Shown one piece after another: positions 22,110 to 32,500 of a stretch of 64,000 nt of DNA. Source of the DNA: Auricularia sp. M13 (Eukaryota; Basidiomycota; Agaricomycetes; Auriculariales; Auriculariaceae). Each line of letters opens with the position of its first letter. Positions within the stretch are counted from its first letter, which is position 1. A model generated the notes under the pieces. The model searched no databases. It saw only the letters and a program-made list of their open reading frames with translations, and was not told the DNA's origin. Where the stretch lies: positions 62,001 to 126,000 of the forward strand of contig CM073197.1 in NCBI GenBank assembly GCA_037042915.1, written 5' to 3'. The translations under genes were made by a program, and so were the position numbers.

Positions 22110-22574
22110 GGGCCCTTTGCTGTGCAGAAAGTAGTGGTACCTGGGGCAACTTATGAGCTCGATTTACCCCGAGAGATGACCAGGCGTAAGATTCATCCCG
22201 CGTTTCATGCGGAATTGCTGCGGCCTTGGATCAAAAATGGCGATTCCCGGTTTCCTTCTCGTTCCTGGCAAGCGGTGACAACAGTGCCTCTTGATCACAG
22301 CCCCCGGCGACTTGAAGAAATTGTCGGCTTCAAGAAACTCGGTGACTCACATGTGTTCTATGCAAAATGGTCAGACAAACACATCTCCGAGGAGTCTCTT
22401 GCAGCGGTGCAAAGCGAACCGGCGTTTGCAGATTACTGCGATTTGATGGGCTACGACCCGCACCGCAAATTCGGAGCCGCACGGTCTCCCGCCGACGGCG
22501 AAAGCAGTGTCCGAACTGCGCTTGTAAGAGTTACGCGTCCCGATACAGCAGCCGGGAGCGTACGTCTCCCTTGA
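22110..22574 (+). CDS. Chromovirus pol end: integrase C-terminus and chromodomain
   Basis: This segment resumes directly after the Plavaka TIR. It carries the integrase C-terminal module (GPFAV...YELDLP, then RKIHPAFHAELLRPW) and then a chromodomain-like stretch (RRLEEIVGFKKL...FYAKWSD). The chromodomain is the defining trait of the chromovirus lineage and is thought to steer integration toward particular chromatin. It is described here as a separated part of a fossil element. Confidence 0.8.
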   Translation, partial: GPFAVQKVVVPGATYELDLPREMTRRKIHPAFHAELLRPWIKNGDSRFPSRSWQAVTTVPLDHSPRRLEEIVGFKKLGDSHVFYAKWSDKHISEESLAAVQSEPAFADYCDLMGYDPHRKFGAARSPADGESSVRTALVRVTRPDTAAGSVRLP

Positions 22575-22648
22575 GGAGTATTGCTATAAAGTCGGGCTTC
22601 TTCTGGCGCATTTCGTTTGGTTCACCAGCCCGCAGCACACCACCCAGC

Positions 22649-23553
22649 ATGGTCTACAACCGCCCGCCCACGTTTGACGATCTCGCGTTCATCGTCTGCT
22701 GCTCATGGGCTGACGGCATTCGCCGCGCTATGACACGTCGCGCCGATTTTCCGGGCCATGCTCCTCCTTCCTACGATGAATTCCACGCCTATAACCCCCA
22801 CGCGGTGTCCGCCGCTCAGGGTAACGCCGCCATCGACCAGGACTTTGTCCGCCGCACTCAGGCAGCGGAGCGCGTCAAAATGCGCGAGGAGGCGCATGCC
22901 GCCGAATTGCAGCACGTCCGCGACAATGACAAGCTTAACATCCCCGTTGCCGCGCTCAAGATCATCTTGGACCACGACGCGACGGTGGCGCGCTTGCACA
23001 CCACTCAAGTTCAAGCTACGGCCCGTTCCGCCCAGACGGTTGCCCCACGCGACTGGTACTTTCGTCGCACTGGCGGCGTCGGGCGTCGCGGTATGCGACT
23101 TATACTGCTGCTCATGCTCGTTTTCTCACGGCTCGCAGGCGGCAGTCGGGCGCACTATGCGCGCCGCGCCGTTCGCCCCCGCACTTCACTCACAGCGCGA
23201 CTTACGGTCCGGCTGCGCGCGAGGTCGACGTTCCCATGCGCGAATCCACGCCCGCTGCGGTGGCCGTTTCAGCCTTCGCGGCTCCCGCCTTCGCTCAGGC
23301 GTTCCGCGGATTCGACTTCAACCCAACGCTCAACGGCGCGGCGTCAGGATCGACCACGGTAGCGGCCTCGACCACCGCGCAGGAGGCGAACGCCGCGCAG
23401 GAGGACTGGGGCCAGGACGGAGACGAGGCGGAAGACTACGACATGCTGGGTGACGGCGTGACCGCCGCAAACTCCCTGGAGCAGGGGATCGCGGGCCTCG
23501 GCATCACCTCATCGGCCGCTTCAAACAGCGGTGAAGGTGAAGCCACGACGTAG
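22649..23553 (+). CDS. Extra ORF region downstream of pol in the chromovirus
   Basis: Between the chromodomain end and the 3' LTR lies about 0.9 kb with sustained coding character. An N-terminal part (MVYNRPPTFDDLAF...) contains a charged helical stretch (residues about 70-110). A later part near 23236-23553 is alanine-rich and ends in an acidic segment (EDWGQDGDEAEDYD). I recognise no known domain and no envelope-like features such as a signal peptide or transmembrane segment. Chromoviruses usually end with the chromodomain, so this is an accessory region of unknown role. Confidence 0.45.
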
Positions 23554-23589
23554 GCTAAATCGTCCAGCGCTGCTGGCCGGGAGGGCGTG

Positions 23590-24022
23590 TGTCATGCGCG
23601 CGAGCGCTGACTCGCCCCACCGCGCCAGCTTCTGTCCGCGTCCGAGCTCGTCCCGCTGCGGCAGACAAGTTACTCGCCTTTTCTTTTAATTCACCTTAAC
23701 ATACATTGCCCCACATTGTAATTCGCCCTTAGTTCTGGAAATAGCACCTGAGATGTTCCTGGAAGTCATTCACCGACTCACTCCAGTCCAGGAACCGATA
23801 CTGACTTACAAGTGACTTAGAAGTGATTCAGGAATGACTTAGATAGTGCATGACTCAGAGGATTCTCAGATGTACTTAAGGAACTCAGGAGCGAGCCATT
23901 GTAGGGCAGCTCTTTTGTAATCGGAGACTTTGAGCAACTCACGACTCGAGCTTCTGCTCAACCGAAAGCATCAGACTCTTTTCCGCAAGCTACTAGCCTA
24001 ACCAGCTCTTCCGTAGCTTACA
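23590..24022 (+). repeat. 3' LTR of the chromovirus
   Basis: This is the same 433 bases as 1902-2334 apart from one A/G difference. It is preceded by a purine-rich stretch (ggccgggaggg), the likely polypurine tract, and followed by the GACAA duplication. Confidence 0.96.
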
Positions 24023-24027
24023 GACAA

Positions 24028-24739
24028 GCGCTCTACCATGACAATAGCAGTCACCGTGACACTAACTTGACCAACTTGCCAAGGGCCAACCTATAGATTC
24101 CCATCCTTGTGAGTTCTTCAATGCAATTCACTCAGCCATAGCTGTTTTCTATTAGGAGGAAAAGGTATGAGGGATCGCAAGCAGCAATTGGCAAGTTAGT
24201 CAACTTTTGGTCACTTCGAGACTCATGTTTACCTGATCCTAGCTCTGCAATGCAGCCCTTCCCATAGTTTCTCCTGTCATAATCTAGTACTACACCCTCC
24301 CACATCTTATATAAAAGCTTTCTTTGGTGCCTCCTATATTTGATCAGACGTTGCAGGGTGATCAGTGTACATATAGGTATTTCACATTTACGACTGTAGC
24401 ACGAGAACCAGCATTCCAATCATCATCATTGAACCACCAAATTAAAGCTTAGGTACTTGTCATCTACACCCCTTATGAGTAAAAGATTGCTCATGCATCG
24501 GGCTGTGCAGTTGTCCACACAAGAGTCATCAAAATCAGGGTGTGTGAATATTTATTTCTGTGACTGTAGTACTCCTCAGCTATATTAGATTGTATATGTT
24601 CAGAAGCTATTTGATCAGGTGGGGGGTCTGCTGACCCTGTTATCAGGACCTATAACCGCCTGTCAGGGCCCATAGCCAAATAGTACTTTTTTGGGACAAA
24701 ATTCAAATGTCCTTGCCCATAAAAATAAGTAGCTTAGTT
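24028..24739. other. Gap between the two large elements
   Basis: This is AT-richer sequence with one 95-codon minus-strand frame (24132-24419) that shows no recognisable motif. It is probably the other side of the older repeat in which the chromovirus landed. Nothing else is supported. Confidence 0.4.
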
Positions 24740-24758
24740 TGTCAGTAAAATAGCAATC
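24740..24758 (+). repeat. Left TIR of Plavaka element 2
   Basis: Its reverse complement is found exactly at 31952-31970. It marks the change from unassigned DNA to the transposon. Confidence 0.88.
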
Positions 24759-25082
24759 TGAGTATTCGCCCTTACAATGAATTACCACACTATGGCAACT
24801 GGGAATACCAAATAATGTTTGGCAATGATGTGATTGCTGCTAAATCCGGTAGCATAAGGTGGGATAAGGTCGAATAATGAGCGGATAATGTTGGTAATTA
24901 CTGATAGCTGCTTGAGTTTATGACATGGTCTGGTCACTGCCTATGCCCAACGGTAACCTGTATATTGGTTTCGGGTAGATAAGGCCGCGTAATGTTGTAT
25001 AAGCCGCGAGATTCCGTGCAACGGCACGACGGTGATTGAGCTTTCCGACATGATCGCTTATCTCCCTACAAATGTGTATAGC

Positions 25083-28000
25083 CTAGAAGTCATTGAGCCG
25101 TAAAAACATATCACCGTCAATCGTATCAACAACATAGAATGTGAAATGAGAATCGGGAGAGCCCCATGCTGGGCACAGGAGCGCACCTCTAACAACACTC
25201 TCAAGCGGAATAAAGGACAGCTCTGGGTCCTCGTCGAGGATGCGGCAGCCTCTCCAGATGGTGTTGGGCCGGAAGTGTGACTGTCGGAACCGTGTGATGA
25301 CTGCGATGTCCACGACTTTGCCCGTAGGTGTTCTGCACTTCAAAAGCCGGTGGAGGCGAACAATCACAGGGGATTCCGGTGCTGAGTCAAGGAGCACACA
25401 ATCATATCGTGCTTCCCCATGAAAGCTGGGATTGCAGCGCATGATGTCGCGTGCTTCACGATAGTCCTCCAAGGATTGATAGGAGATGTAGATGCAGCGG
25501 AAGCTCATGATCTTCAGATGTGTTATTCCTGGACAACTCATTGAGAAGCCTTGCTTACTTGAACAGTGTTCAATGATTCCACGCCAGGTTCGGGGAACTC
25601 GGCCTTGATGAAACTGCAGAGCCGGTCGCTGAAACCGTGAAATCGGGGGTCATCCCGTTCTGTGTCGTGCTCGAAGGTGTAAGATTGGAGCCACTTTCTG
25701 GGAAACGGTGAGCCCAGAGTCCAATGAGCAGGATGGTCTGGTGCATCGTTATCCCCAGGCGTCTCATCAGCTTCCCCGTCTGCCAGCGATTGGAGGAAGC
25801 TGTCCCTGATTTTGGTCGCAAGATTGATTGCGGTTTGAATCTGGGCAACTGCCTCCTCATTCTGATCCCGAATGAGCATCTGCAAATCAATGAGCTTCCA
25901 GTGAGGCCTGTCTGACCATTATGACAATACCTCTTGAGTAGCGGTACTCCTCTTGCTCGAAACTTCATAATAATGCTTAACCTCTTGCATAAAACCCTCG
26001 CCCGGCTCAGCGACGAAGTTGTTGGTCGTTCCTTTTTGGAGGATGTCATCAACGACGTGCGCTACCCAGTGCTGCTTGTAAAAGTTCCAATCCTTCCCAT
26101 ACTTGTCATGAACGTGCTGCTCGAATATTCAGTTCGCACGCAAAGAGAACAATGACCACGTACACTGCAGTATTTCTCGTAGTCCCGTATGAATTTCTTC
26201 AAGCGCTCCAGCCGATCTGTGCTGAGACATCCAAGGCCAATGACCATGCGATAATCGCTCAGAGCGCGGGCACAGTGAATAAGGGGATCATTTCTCGGAA
26301 GCAACTGGACAATGGCTGGCAGGATCATCTGCGTAACCAATCAACTCCGGTATTTCCCATTTCAGAATATGGACATACTTTGAGAATATCAAACTCCGTA
26401 TGACCTTCCGAAAACTCCAGGCTTGACACATGTGGACGAGGGATCATGCTCTTCCAGTGCGGGTGACGCTGCATACTAGTAATATAATCAGTATGATTCA
26501 AGTGCACCACACTCAAACGGTTACATACTTGTAATCCATCTCTCGACTTTTGTGGAGCTTTTTGATCACGTCCTTGATCAAAGCCCACAAATGATCCTCC
26601 CACTTTCCGAGTTCCACAAAATGGAGACGCTCATAGGAAATCGCCTGGTAGGGGTCCGAGAAACGCATATCCCAGAGAAAATGCTAAAAGGTGTAAGCTA
26701 ATTTATTTGTCTGCAATGCAAGCAATCGTACCTTAACTGGATAAAGACCATGCCGCTTCATAAGTTTCCGCTGGTCAGGTACAGATTCCGCAGCGGCTAT
26801 CTCGTCGTATGCTGCCCGCATTGATGCCGACGATCGCAGTTGCGCATGGCACGTCAGAGAATGCAAGTCATCCTTGTGAACCTCGCATTTTGGACTGGGG
26901 TGGCTTGCAGTAGGCGCTTGGCAGGCACAGAACGTGTTTGCCTCTTCGCCATCCATGCAGAGGATGAGGAAGCCCGGGAAAAAGACGCGAGTGATTCCAT
27001 CTCCACAGCGTACAGCGTCACCTGTCCACGAACGGGCCTCAAGGCTGTGGAATATCACGCGAAGAATTTGCTGATACACTTCGCGCTTGAAGATGCGAAA
27101 GTGATGGTCTTCGTTACTGCCTTCCGCAATGTCGCTGGGTTCGTCAATCTGCGGGCCATTAATTCCAGCAGCAATGGATAAAGGTAAACTGTACTCACAA
27201 TCTCCATAAATCCAACGAGAACACCGCCGCCATTACCAGAGCCGTTGCGGATGAGGCAAGGCAATCCGGCAGCACGAAGGAGCATCGGATGCATCTTGAC
27301 TTTGTTTCCGACCTTGCCCTTATCCAGCCAGAAGTGCAATGGAAAGAAGCAGTTCGGAAATGTGTCGTCGTCATCTAGTTCATCCTGAATCTTTTGTGAG
27401 TGTACGTCTCAAATATTCGCCGACACCTACGTCAATTTTAGCCCAGGTATCTGCAGTGTTGGGCTCATCGATGAGGCGAATGACACGGCCGTCAACATGA
27501 AGGTATTTCTTCACGGAGAAGAATGAGACGTGATCGACGAGTGTTGGATCTTGCACGATGGACAAAATCCATTCCCACGGATCACGGTAGGAGAACTTAA
27601 CCGTACGATCCACTCCGCGGTAAGGTACCGTGATTTCACCATCGGTAAACTAGACAGTATGAGGACAGCTTGCGCGTTGGCGTGTCTGAATCTCACCTGA
27701 ACGACAAAATCCCGCGCATGTTTCAAAGTCACGTCAAGGTCATCTTTGTTTCGGAAACTTATATTTGTCGTAGTAGTTGACCAGTCTCCATGCATCCCCT
27801 CCAACAACTCGTTTATCACGCTCTCGGGCAGGCGTGCACGGACGGCAGTTGACGCGAACCCGAAGTCAGCTTTCGAACGGAATGGAGCCCATGGAATATC
27901 AGCAGCAGGCCCAGAATGATCCTGGTTCTTGCTGTGCATGAAACGAACAAGGTCGGGGGCATCTAGCGGTATCTTGCGTTCAGGAAGGCCGCTGCGAGGG

Positions 28001-28454
28001 TGCGGAACGATTCGGATAAACATCTGGGACGTCTCGTCGACTGAAAGTCCGAGAGTGGTCAAGAAAAAGTAAAATAGTGATAATTAACTCACCAGGGGTA
28101 CCAGGAACCTCGTTAAGAGAGGGTGAAATGGGCTGGTCAATCTCCATTGGTGTTGGCGAAGCCGGCGGCTGTGGGTTAAGCGGCGTGTGCATTGCAGCGC
28201 CGACCACCGACTATACATAATCTTCAGATGGACAAAAGGACAATTTACTAAGTACTAACCTCTCCGAATGCCGACTGTGTGTTTCTATCGCGTTGGAATG
28301 CAGCTCCATGGTGCCGGGGTCGATTTGGACAGTGCCGTTCATGTTGGGTGATGCCACGACGGTCAAAGGTCTTATCGGGGCACCAGCTGCAGGCAATGCG
28401 GCCTCGTGGTGCCACAGGTACTGTGTGAGGCTTTCTAGCACTTAATCGAACCAT
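25083..28454 (-). CDS. Plavaka-type transposase of element 2, multi-exon
   Basis: A chain of about ten minus-strand exons encodes a long transposase. It starts at the ATG at 28454 with a zinc-finger-like motif (CSWCPDKTFDRRGITQHERHC spans the metal-binding residues). Middle segments read HPMLLRAAGLPC, IRNGSGNGGGVLVGFM, FKREVYQQILRVIFHSL, RCGDGITRVFFPG and ERLHFVELGKWEDHLW. The end carries CRILDEDPE and YVVDTIDGDMFLRLNDF. This combination is typical of a large set of agaricomycete proteins in the Plavaka transposase group. Exon joins are short GT-AG introns; I did not verify every phase. The sequence is only distantly similar to the transposase of element 1. Confidence 0.8.
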
Positions 28455-28528
28455 AGATTGGTGCTGATCAAGGTAGATAACCACGACGAGTCGGAGCACT
28501 CCGGCATTTCCCTTGCACACCTACCGTC
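28455..28528. promoter_or_regulatory. Very short divergent promoter of Plavaka element 2
   Basis: Only 74 bases separate the two start codons, so the transposase and the partner gene must share control sequences or have transcription starts inside each other's 5' ends. No TATA box is evident. Confidence 0.5.
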
Positions 28529-30099
28529 ATGAGCGACGAGGAGTCAGATCACCAGGATGAAGATCTACAACGGACTATCAAGGCGCAGAAACAGGTATTC
28601 TATTAAGACCCTCAAATACCGAATACTGACCAAAACTCAAAATAGATAATCCGAGAATTGCAGGCCCGGGTTAATGACGCTCATGGTCATCATCTGCAAG
28701 GGCCTCCAGGACGACAGGCGCTGCAACCTGGCAGTTTACCGCCGGACAGGCATCATGGGCGCAGCCCGGCCACTCAGCAGGCTCAGCAGGCTCAGCAGCC
28801 AGCACAGAAACGCCTGCGCACTCAGCACTCGAATCCAACGCATGCACTCAATGAGACGGACCCCGATGACGACGCAGGTCATCCCAGTGGCGAAGAGAGT
28901 CCTGCCAGCGACAGGGAAAATGAAGACCATCCGCTTGCATGCAAGTCGCTCGCTGCGCAAAGTCTCATCGACAAGCGCGGGCGCCTGTATGTTATCTGCC
29001 ATAGTCTCTGGCTGGAGGATGGAGAGACTACGTTCGAGGTCGATCTCGCGGACTACCGCCCCGCTGAACGCTTCAAGGATCGCACGACGCGTGTGCAGGG
29101 GCAGAAAGCCGACATTCTTGAGGTTTTGCCCGACTATATGCACTCGTGGATTCAACAGTCATGGCTAACCCGAAAGGTGTGCCTTAGCGTCGTTTATATG
29201 TGCGAGAGATCATATTAATGCTTTATCAGTTCATGGACGGGATGTCGGCGCAGCGATCCAACACATCGACGCGCTTGCGGCACAGCGGCGTTTACCAGAT
29301 ATTTGGTCGATATCGCGCACCTTTAATGAAAACAGAAGAGCTACGCCGTCAGCATTTTCGCCAGCTCATTGGCTATATTGAAAGTGGCGCCAACGCGGGA
29401 TCATACTCTACGTTCGACGTCGCAATCCTTCACGACGTCGATGTGGCACAGTTTGTCGGCTTTGATCTCAGCACCGTGTTTCTACACCCCCAGCTGATGC
29501 GGGTAAGCAATGCCATTCCCAATTCACCTGCAGCTAATGGAACGAATAGACTTACATCTCAATCATCCGCGGGACTATGGCTGCCGAAGCCTTCGGTGAG
29601 GATGAGCGTGCGATCGTTGCGGCCACTTCTACGATGGAAACCAAGCACGGCATTTTGTTCACAACGCCTGGCGCGATTGCCGCATCTGCTGTCCTGGTGA
29701 GTTATCCCAGAACGATAGGAGGTGTGAAGCTTACGATGCAACCAGTCTTGTTGGGCACTTTCGGAAGACCCCAAGCTCCAGCAGATTGGTGCGCGCACAG
29801 GCATCCGATATGAGCAGAATTTCCGAGACTACCTTCGCTATCTCACCAACGGCGTGCGGGAGAGAAAGCACTCAGTTTTGAATATTTTTCGAGTCTGGGA
29901 TGAGAAGGTCTTCCCGCACTCCGACACTCATTACGGGCAGGTGCCAGTCGGGCGCACACACAATGCCCACCGCGAAGAGATGGAGGCTATAGATGCTCGA
30001 CTAGCCGCTGACGTGACTGAGCCGCTGCCAGAGGCCGCGTCGGAGCCCGAGGAAGACCGTCCCATGTCGGAGGATGGAGAGCAGCTTAATGACGTGTAG
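28529..30099 (+). CDS. Partner protein of Plavaka element 2, 5 exons
   Basis: Exons: 28529-28594, 28646-29176, 29230-29502, 29550-29696 and 29746-30099. All phases agree and give 456 residues. The N-terminus is acidic with a short coiled-coil-like start (about residues 5-35) and a glutamine-rich stretch, followed by an acidic patch. The C-terminal half is globular and helical, with FMDGMSAQRSNT, FRQLIGYIESG, TPGAIAASAV, FRDYLRYLTNGVRERKHS and IFRVWDEKVFP, then an acidic tail. I recognise the sequence type from agaricomycete genomes but know no named domain. Its place inside the TIRs and its divergent position next to the transposase point to a role in transposition. Confidence 0.75.
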
Positions 30100-31940
30100 A
30101 TTGTCCAGGATGGGAATAAACAGTGCTCTGCGAAAGGTCAGACCGAGTCCGCAACATGCGACGGCCGACATCTTCCACAGATGCACATGATTGTCAAGGT
30201 TGCTGGTAGTATGCTGGTGCTGCCAGTGAGGGCATTGCACTACGTGAGCTTGCCCATGTAAGCTGAACTTGTGAATCGTGGCACGGTATGGTACAGCCCA
30301 TACCTTGAGGCGCGACGGGAAACCAAACGGCGAGGCTGCGGCATGGCACTGTTCACGCCGACCATCATTGACCCCAAGCGGCGTGTTGCGCGTCGGCGCC
30401 TTGCGCTCGCTGCCACAGCCGCCGCCATACCCCGGAACCGACGAGTGCGTGTTCGGGTAGCTGCCGGCGACTGTGGGCGTGTTAGCGGCACACGAACGAT
30501 GGCCAGGGCATGCGGCGGTCAAGAGGCGGCGCCGTGTGTGAACCGCGGCGGCGTTGCCCCAGCGCGTGAATGACGGCGGTGTGCCCAAGCGCACGAGCCG
30601 GTCGCTGGACGTCGGGTGGGGCAGCGCCATACGAGCGCGTGCGCAGGCAGCAGGCGGCGATTGTGGGCGCGTGGGCGGCGCACGAGCATAGGCCAGGGCC
30701 CAGTCAACGAGGAGCCGCCGGGCGTGGAAAGAAATGGCGTGCCAGAGCGCACAAGCAGGTCACTGCGCATCGGGTGCAGCAGTGGCAGCACCGTTGCTGT
30801 GGGGTGAGCGAGACGGTGTCGGCGTGTCGGCAAGCATCTCCTGCCGCGGCAGCTGGATAGCGCTTCCGCCTGCGCTAGCCAGGCCCGCAGCCACGGAGAT
30901 AGGGTAGGGCGCTGATATTGTTCGATCCTAAGCTATACATGAGTCCGCACTACAACGGGCTCTCTTAATAATAGGCACACCTGGTGCTCTGAACACAAGC
31001 AGTTGCGAATCATGAGCTTGAATACAATGAGCAGAATATAAACGACGGTTTATCGGCCATATGTACGCACAGGTTCGTAGAACTGCAATGCGCGATCTGC
31101 ATGTTGTAGGCCGCATTGCCTAGTTACATATGCCATGGCTTGCGGCACCGGTCTGCCATGGACCTGGAACCTGTGTGGCACATGGCACTCGCATGGTGAA
31201 TGGCACCGCGCATAGCTCGCACGTCGAGCGTGCTGGTATGTGTAGGAGGATAAGCTTGGGCTACGATGCGGCGCTTCCCGCCGGAAGCAGACCATTTCGG
31301 GATTGCAACCGTCGGTTGCGCTTTAAATCCCACCGAACGAGTTGGCCCCCGGATCGGTTTCAATATTCTCGACAAATGGTAGCACTGGGTCTGGTCATGG
31401 ACATGGACTTATAGTTGATTAAATACTTCTATGTACACTACAATATAGTCTGATAAGTTGAATATGGCATTGTACAGTTTGAGTGGAAAGTACAGTTTGA
31501 GAAGAAACTCTGATGAGTAAAGAGTAAGTAAGGTAAGTGAGTAAAGAAGATGGGTGGGAAGAGAGAACTTTTGGGACTCGTTGCGGCGACGGAATATCAG
31601 TACCTGCAGGACAGGACATCATGATTGATATCTTACAATGCAATACCGCTGTATCGCGTCACGCAGCTCCACGCCCGTCCCTGTAGGGCAGACATGTCCT
31701 CATATCTTCCGACAGTTCCAGACAATACGCCCATAGAGCCCGATGTCCGTACACGGGCAAATAACGCCGGCGATGCCGCGTAACGCCGATAATGTCCGAT
31801 AATGCCGACAAGACCCGACACGGTTGAAATGGCTTACACGGTCTGACACGACCTCGGAGAGACGTGGTGACTGTTTCGTGTCCCTTATTCAGTAGCGGTT
31901 CCCATATTGCCCTTATCACGACTTATCATACAGAATTCTA
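30100..31940. other. Non-coding right part of Plavaka element 2
   Basis: After the partner gene the element has about 1.8 kb without a supported gene. A very GC-rich part (30300-30860) contains two diverged direct copies of about 190 bases (starting near 30468 and 30658, both beginning ga(c/t)tgtgggcg(t/c)gt). It is followed by AT-rich DNA and then subterminal motifs ending at the TIR. Confidence 0.5.
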
Positions 31941-31951
31941 CCGTATCTCCG

Positions 31952-31970
31952 GATTGCTATTTTACTGACA
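31952..31970 (-). repeat. Right TIR of Plavaka element 2
   Basis: This is the exact inverted partner of 24740-24758, followed by TT. Confidence 0.88.
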
Positions 31971-32409
31971 TTAGAGCGCCGACACGGTTGACATCTGCTC
32001 CTCTGATCTCGACGTTCTGCACTTCCGAAAGATCCAAACCGCTACAGGGCGCCGCAACGCGCGAAATCCTGCTCTGTGCTCAGCTCCGCACGGTAGACAA
32101 CCACTGCAGGTGTAATCGAGCGTACTGTCTAATAACGTCCGGGCAGATGATTTATTTACCTTCGGTTCTTACCAGAATGCTACCATGCCACAGTCCCCGA
32201 TTCTGCCACCAATGTCAAACTGTACTAAGTTACCCAGAGATTTATTTCGCTACAATGACCGTTGAACCCAGCCGAGATAGAGATCCGAACTACATACAGT
32301 ACTGTACTAACTACAAGAACGCGCGAAAGCAAAACAAACCAGACAAACAAGCGAGCGAGCTACAAAACAGGACATCCAGTATACTACACATAGAACTTCC
32401 GGGGGCGGG

Positions 32410-32500
32410 GGCGACGACACCGTCGCTCCGCACACAGAGCGAGAAAGTCGTCGCTCCGCACACAGAGCGAAAACGTCGTCGCTCTACACATAAAGCGACG
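32410..32500 (-). repeat. Short tandem repeat over an F-box gene's 3' end
   Basis: Three copies of a unit of about 33 bases (gtcgtcgctc(c/t)(g/a)cacacagagcga(g/a)aa and a diverged third copy) lie head to tail. The third copy contains the predicted stop codon of the adjacent F-box gene, so slippage here could change the protein's end. Confidence 0.6.

Larger units (their letters stand above)
1902..24022 (+). mobile_element. Ty3/gypsy chromovirus LTR retrotransposon, young, carrying nested insertions
   Basis: The element is bounded by two 433-base LTRs that start TG and end CA, flanked by a perfect 5-base target duplication GACAA (1897-1901 and 24023-24027). Parts in order are the 5' LTR, a gag region, zinc knuckle, aspartic protease, reverse transcriptase, RNase H, integrase, chromodomain, an extra downstream ORF region and the 3' LTR. 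The protease-RT-RNase H-integrase order and the terminal chromodomain place it in the Ty3/gypsy chromoviruses. The LTRs differ at one position in 433, so insertion was very recent. Without inserted DNA the element is about 10.4 kb. It is interrupted once by a large DNA transposon and should be read as a fossil copy. Confidence 0.95.
24740..31970. mobile_element. Second Plavaka-type DNA transposon
   Basis: Nineteen-base terminal inverted repeats, tgtcagtaaaatagcaatc, lie at 24740-24758 and inverted at 31952-31970. TT on both sides could be a 2-base target duplication. The 7231-base element holds a minus-strand transposase (25083-28454) and a divergent plus-strand partner (28529-30099). Subterminal motifs of the (c/g)ggataatg or ccgataatg type cluster near 24860-24900 on the left and 31770-31810 on the right. 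The TIRs share no sequence with element 1, so this is a separate family with the same architecture. Confidence 0.85.

Noticed and set aside
22649-23553. The ORF region after pol as an envelope gene
   Set aside because: No signal peptide, transmembrane segment or cysteine pattern is visible.
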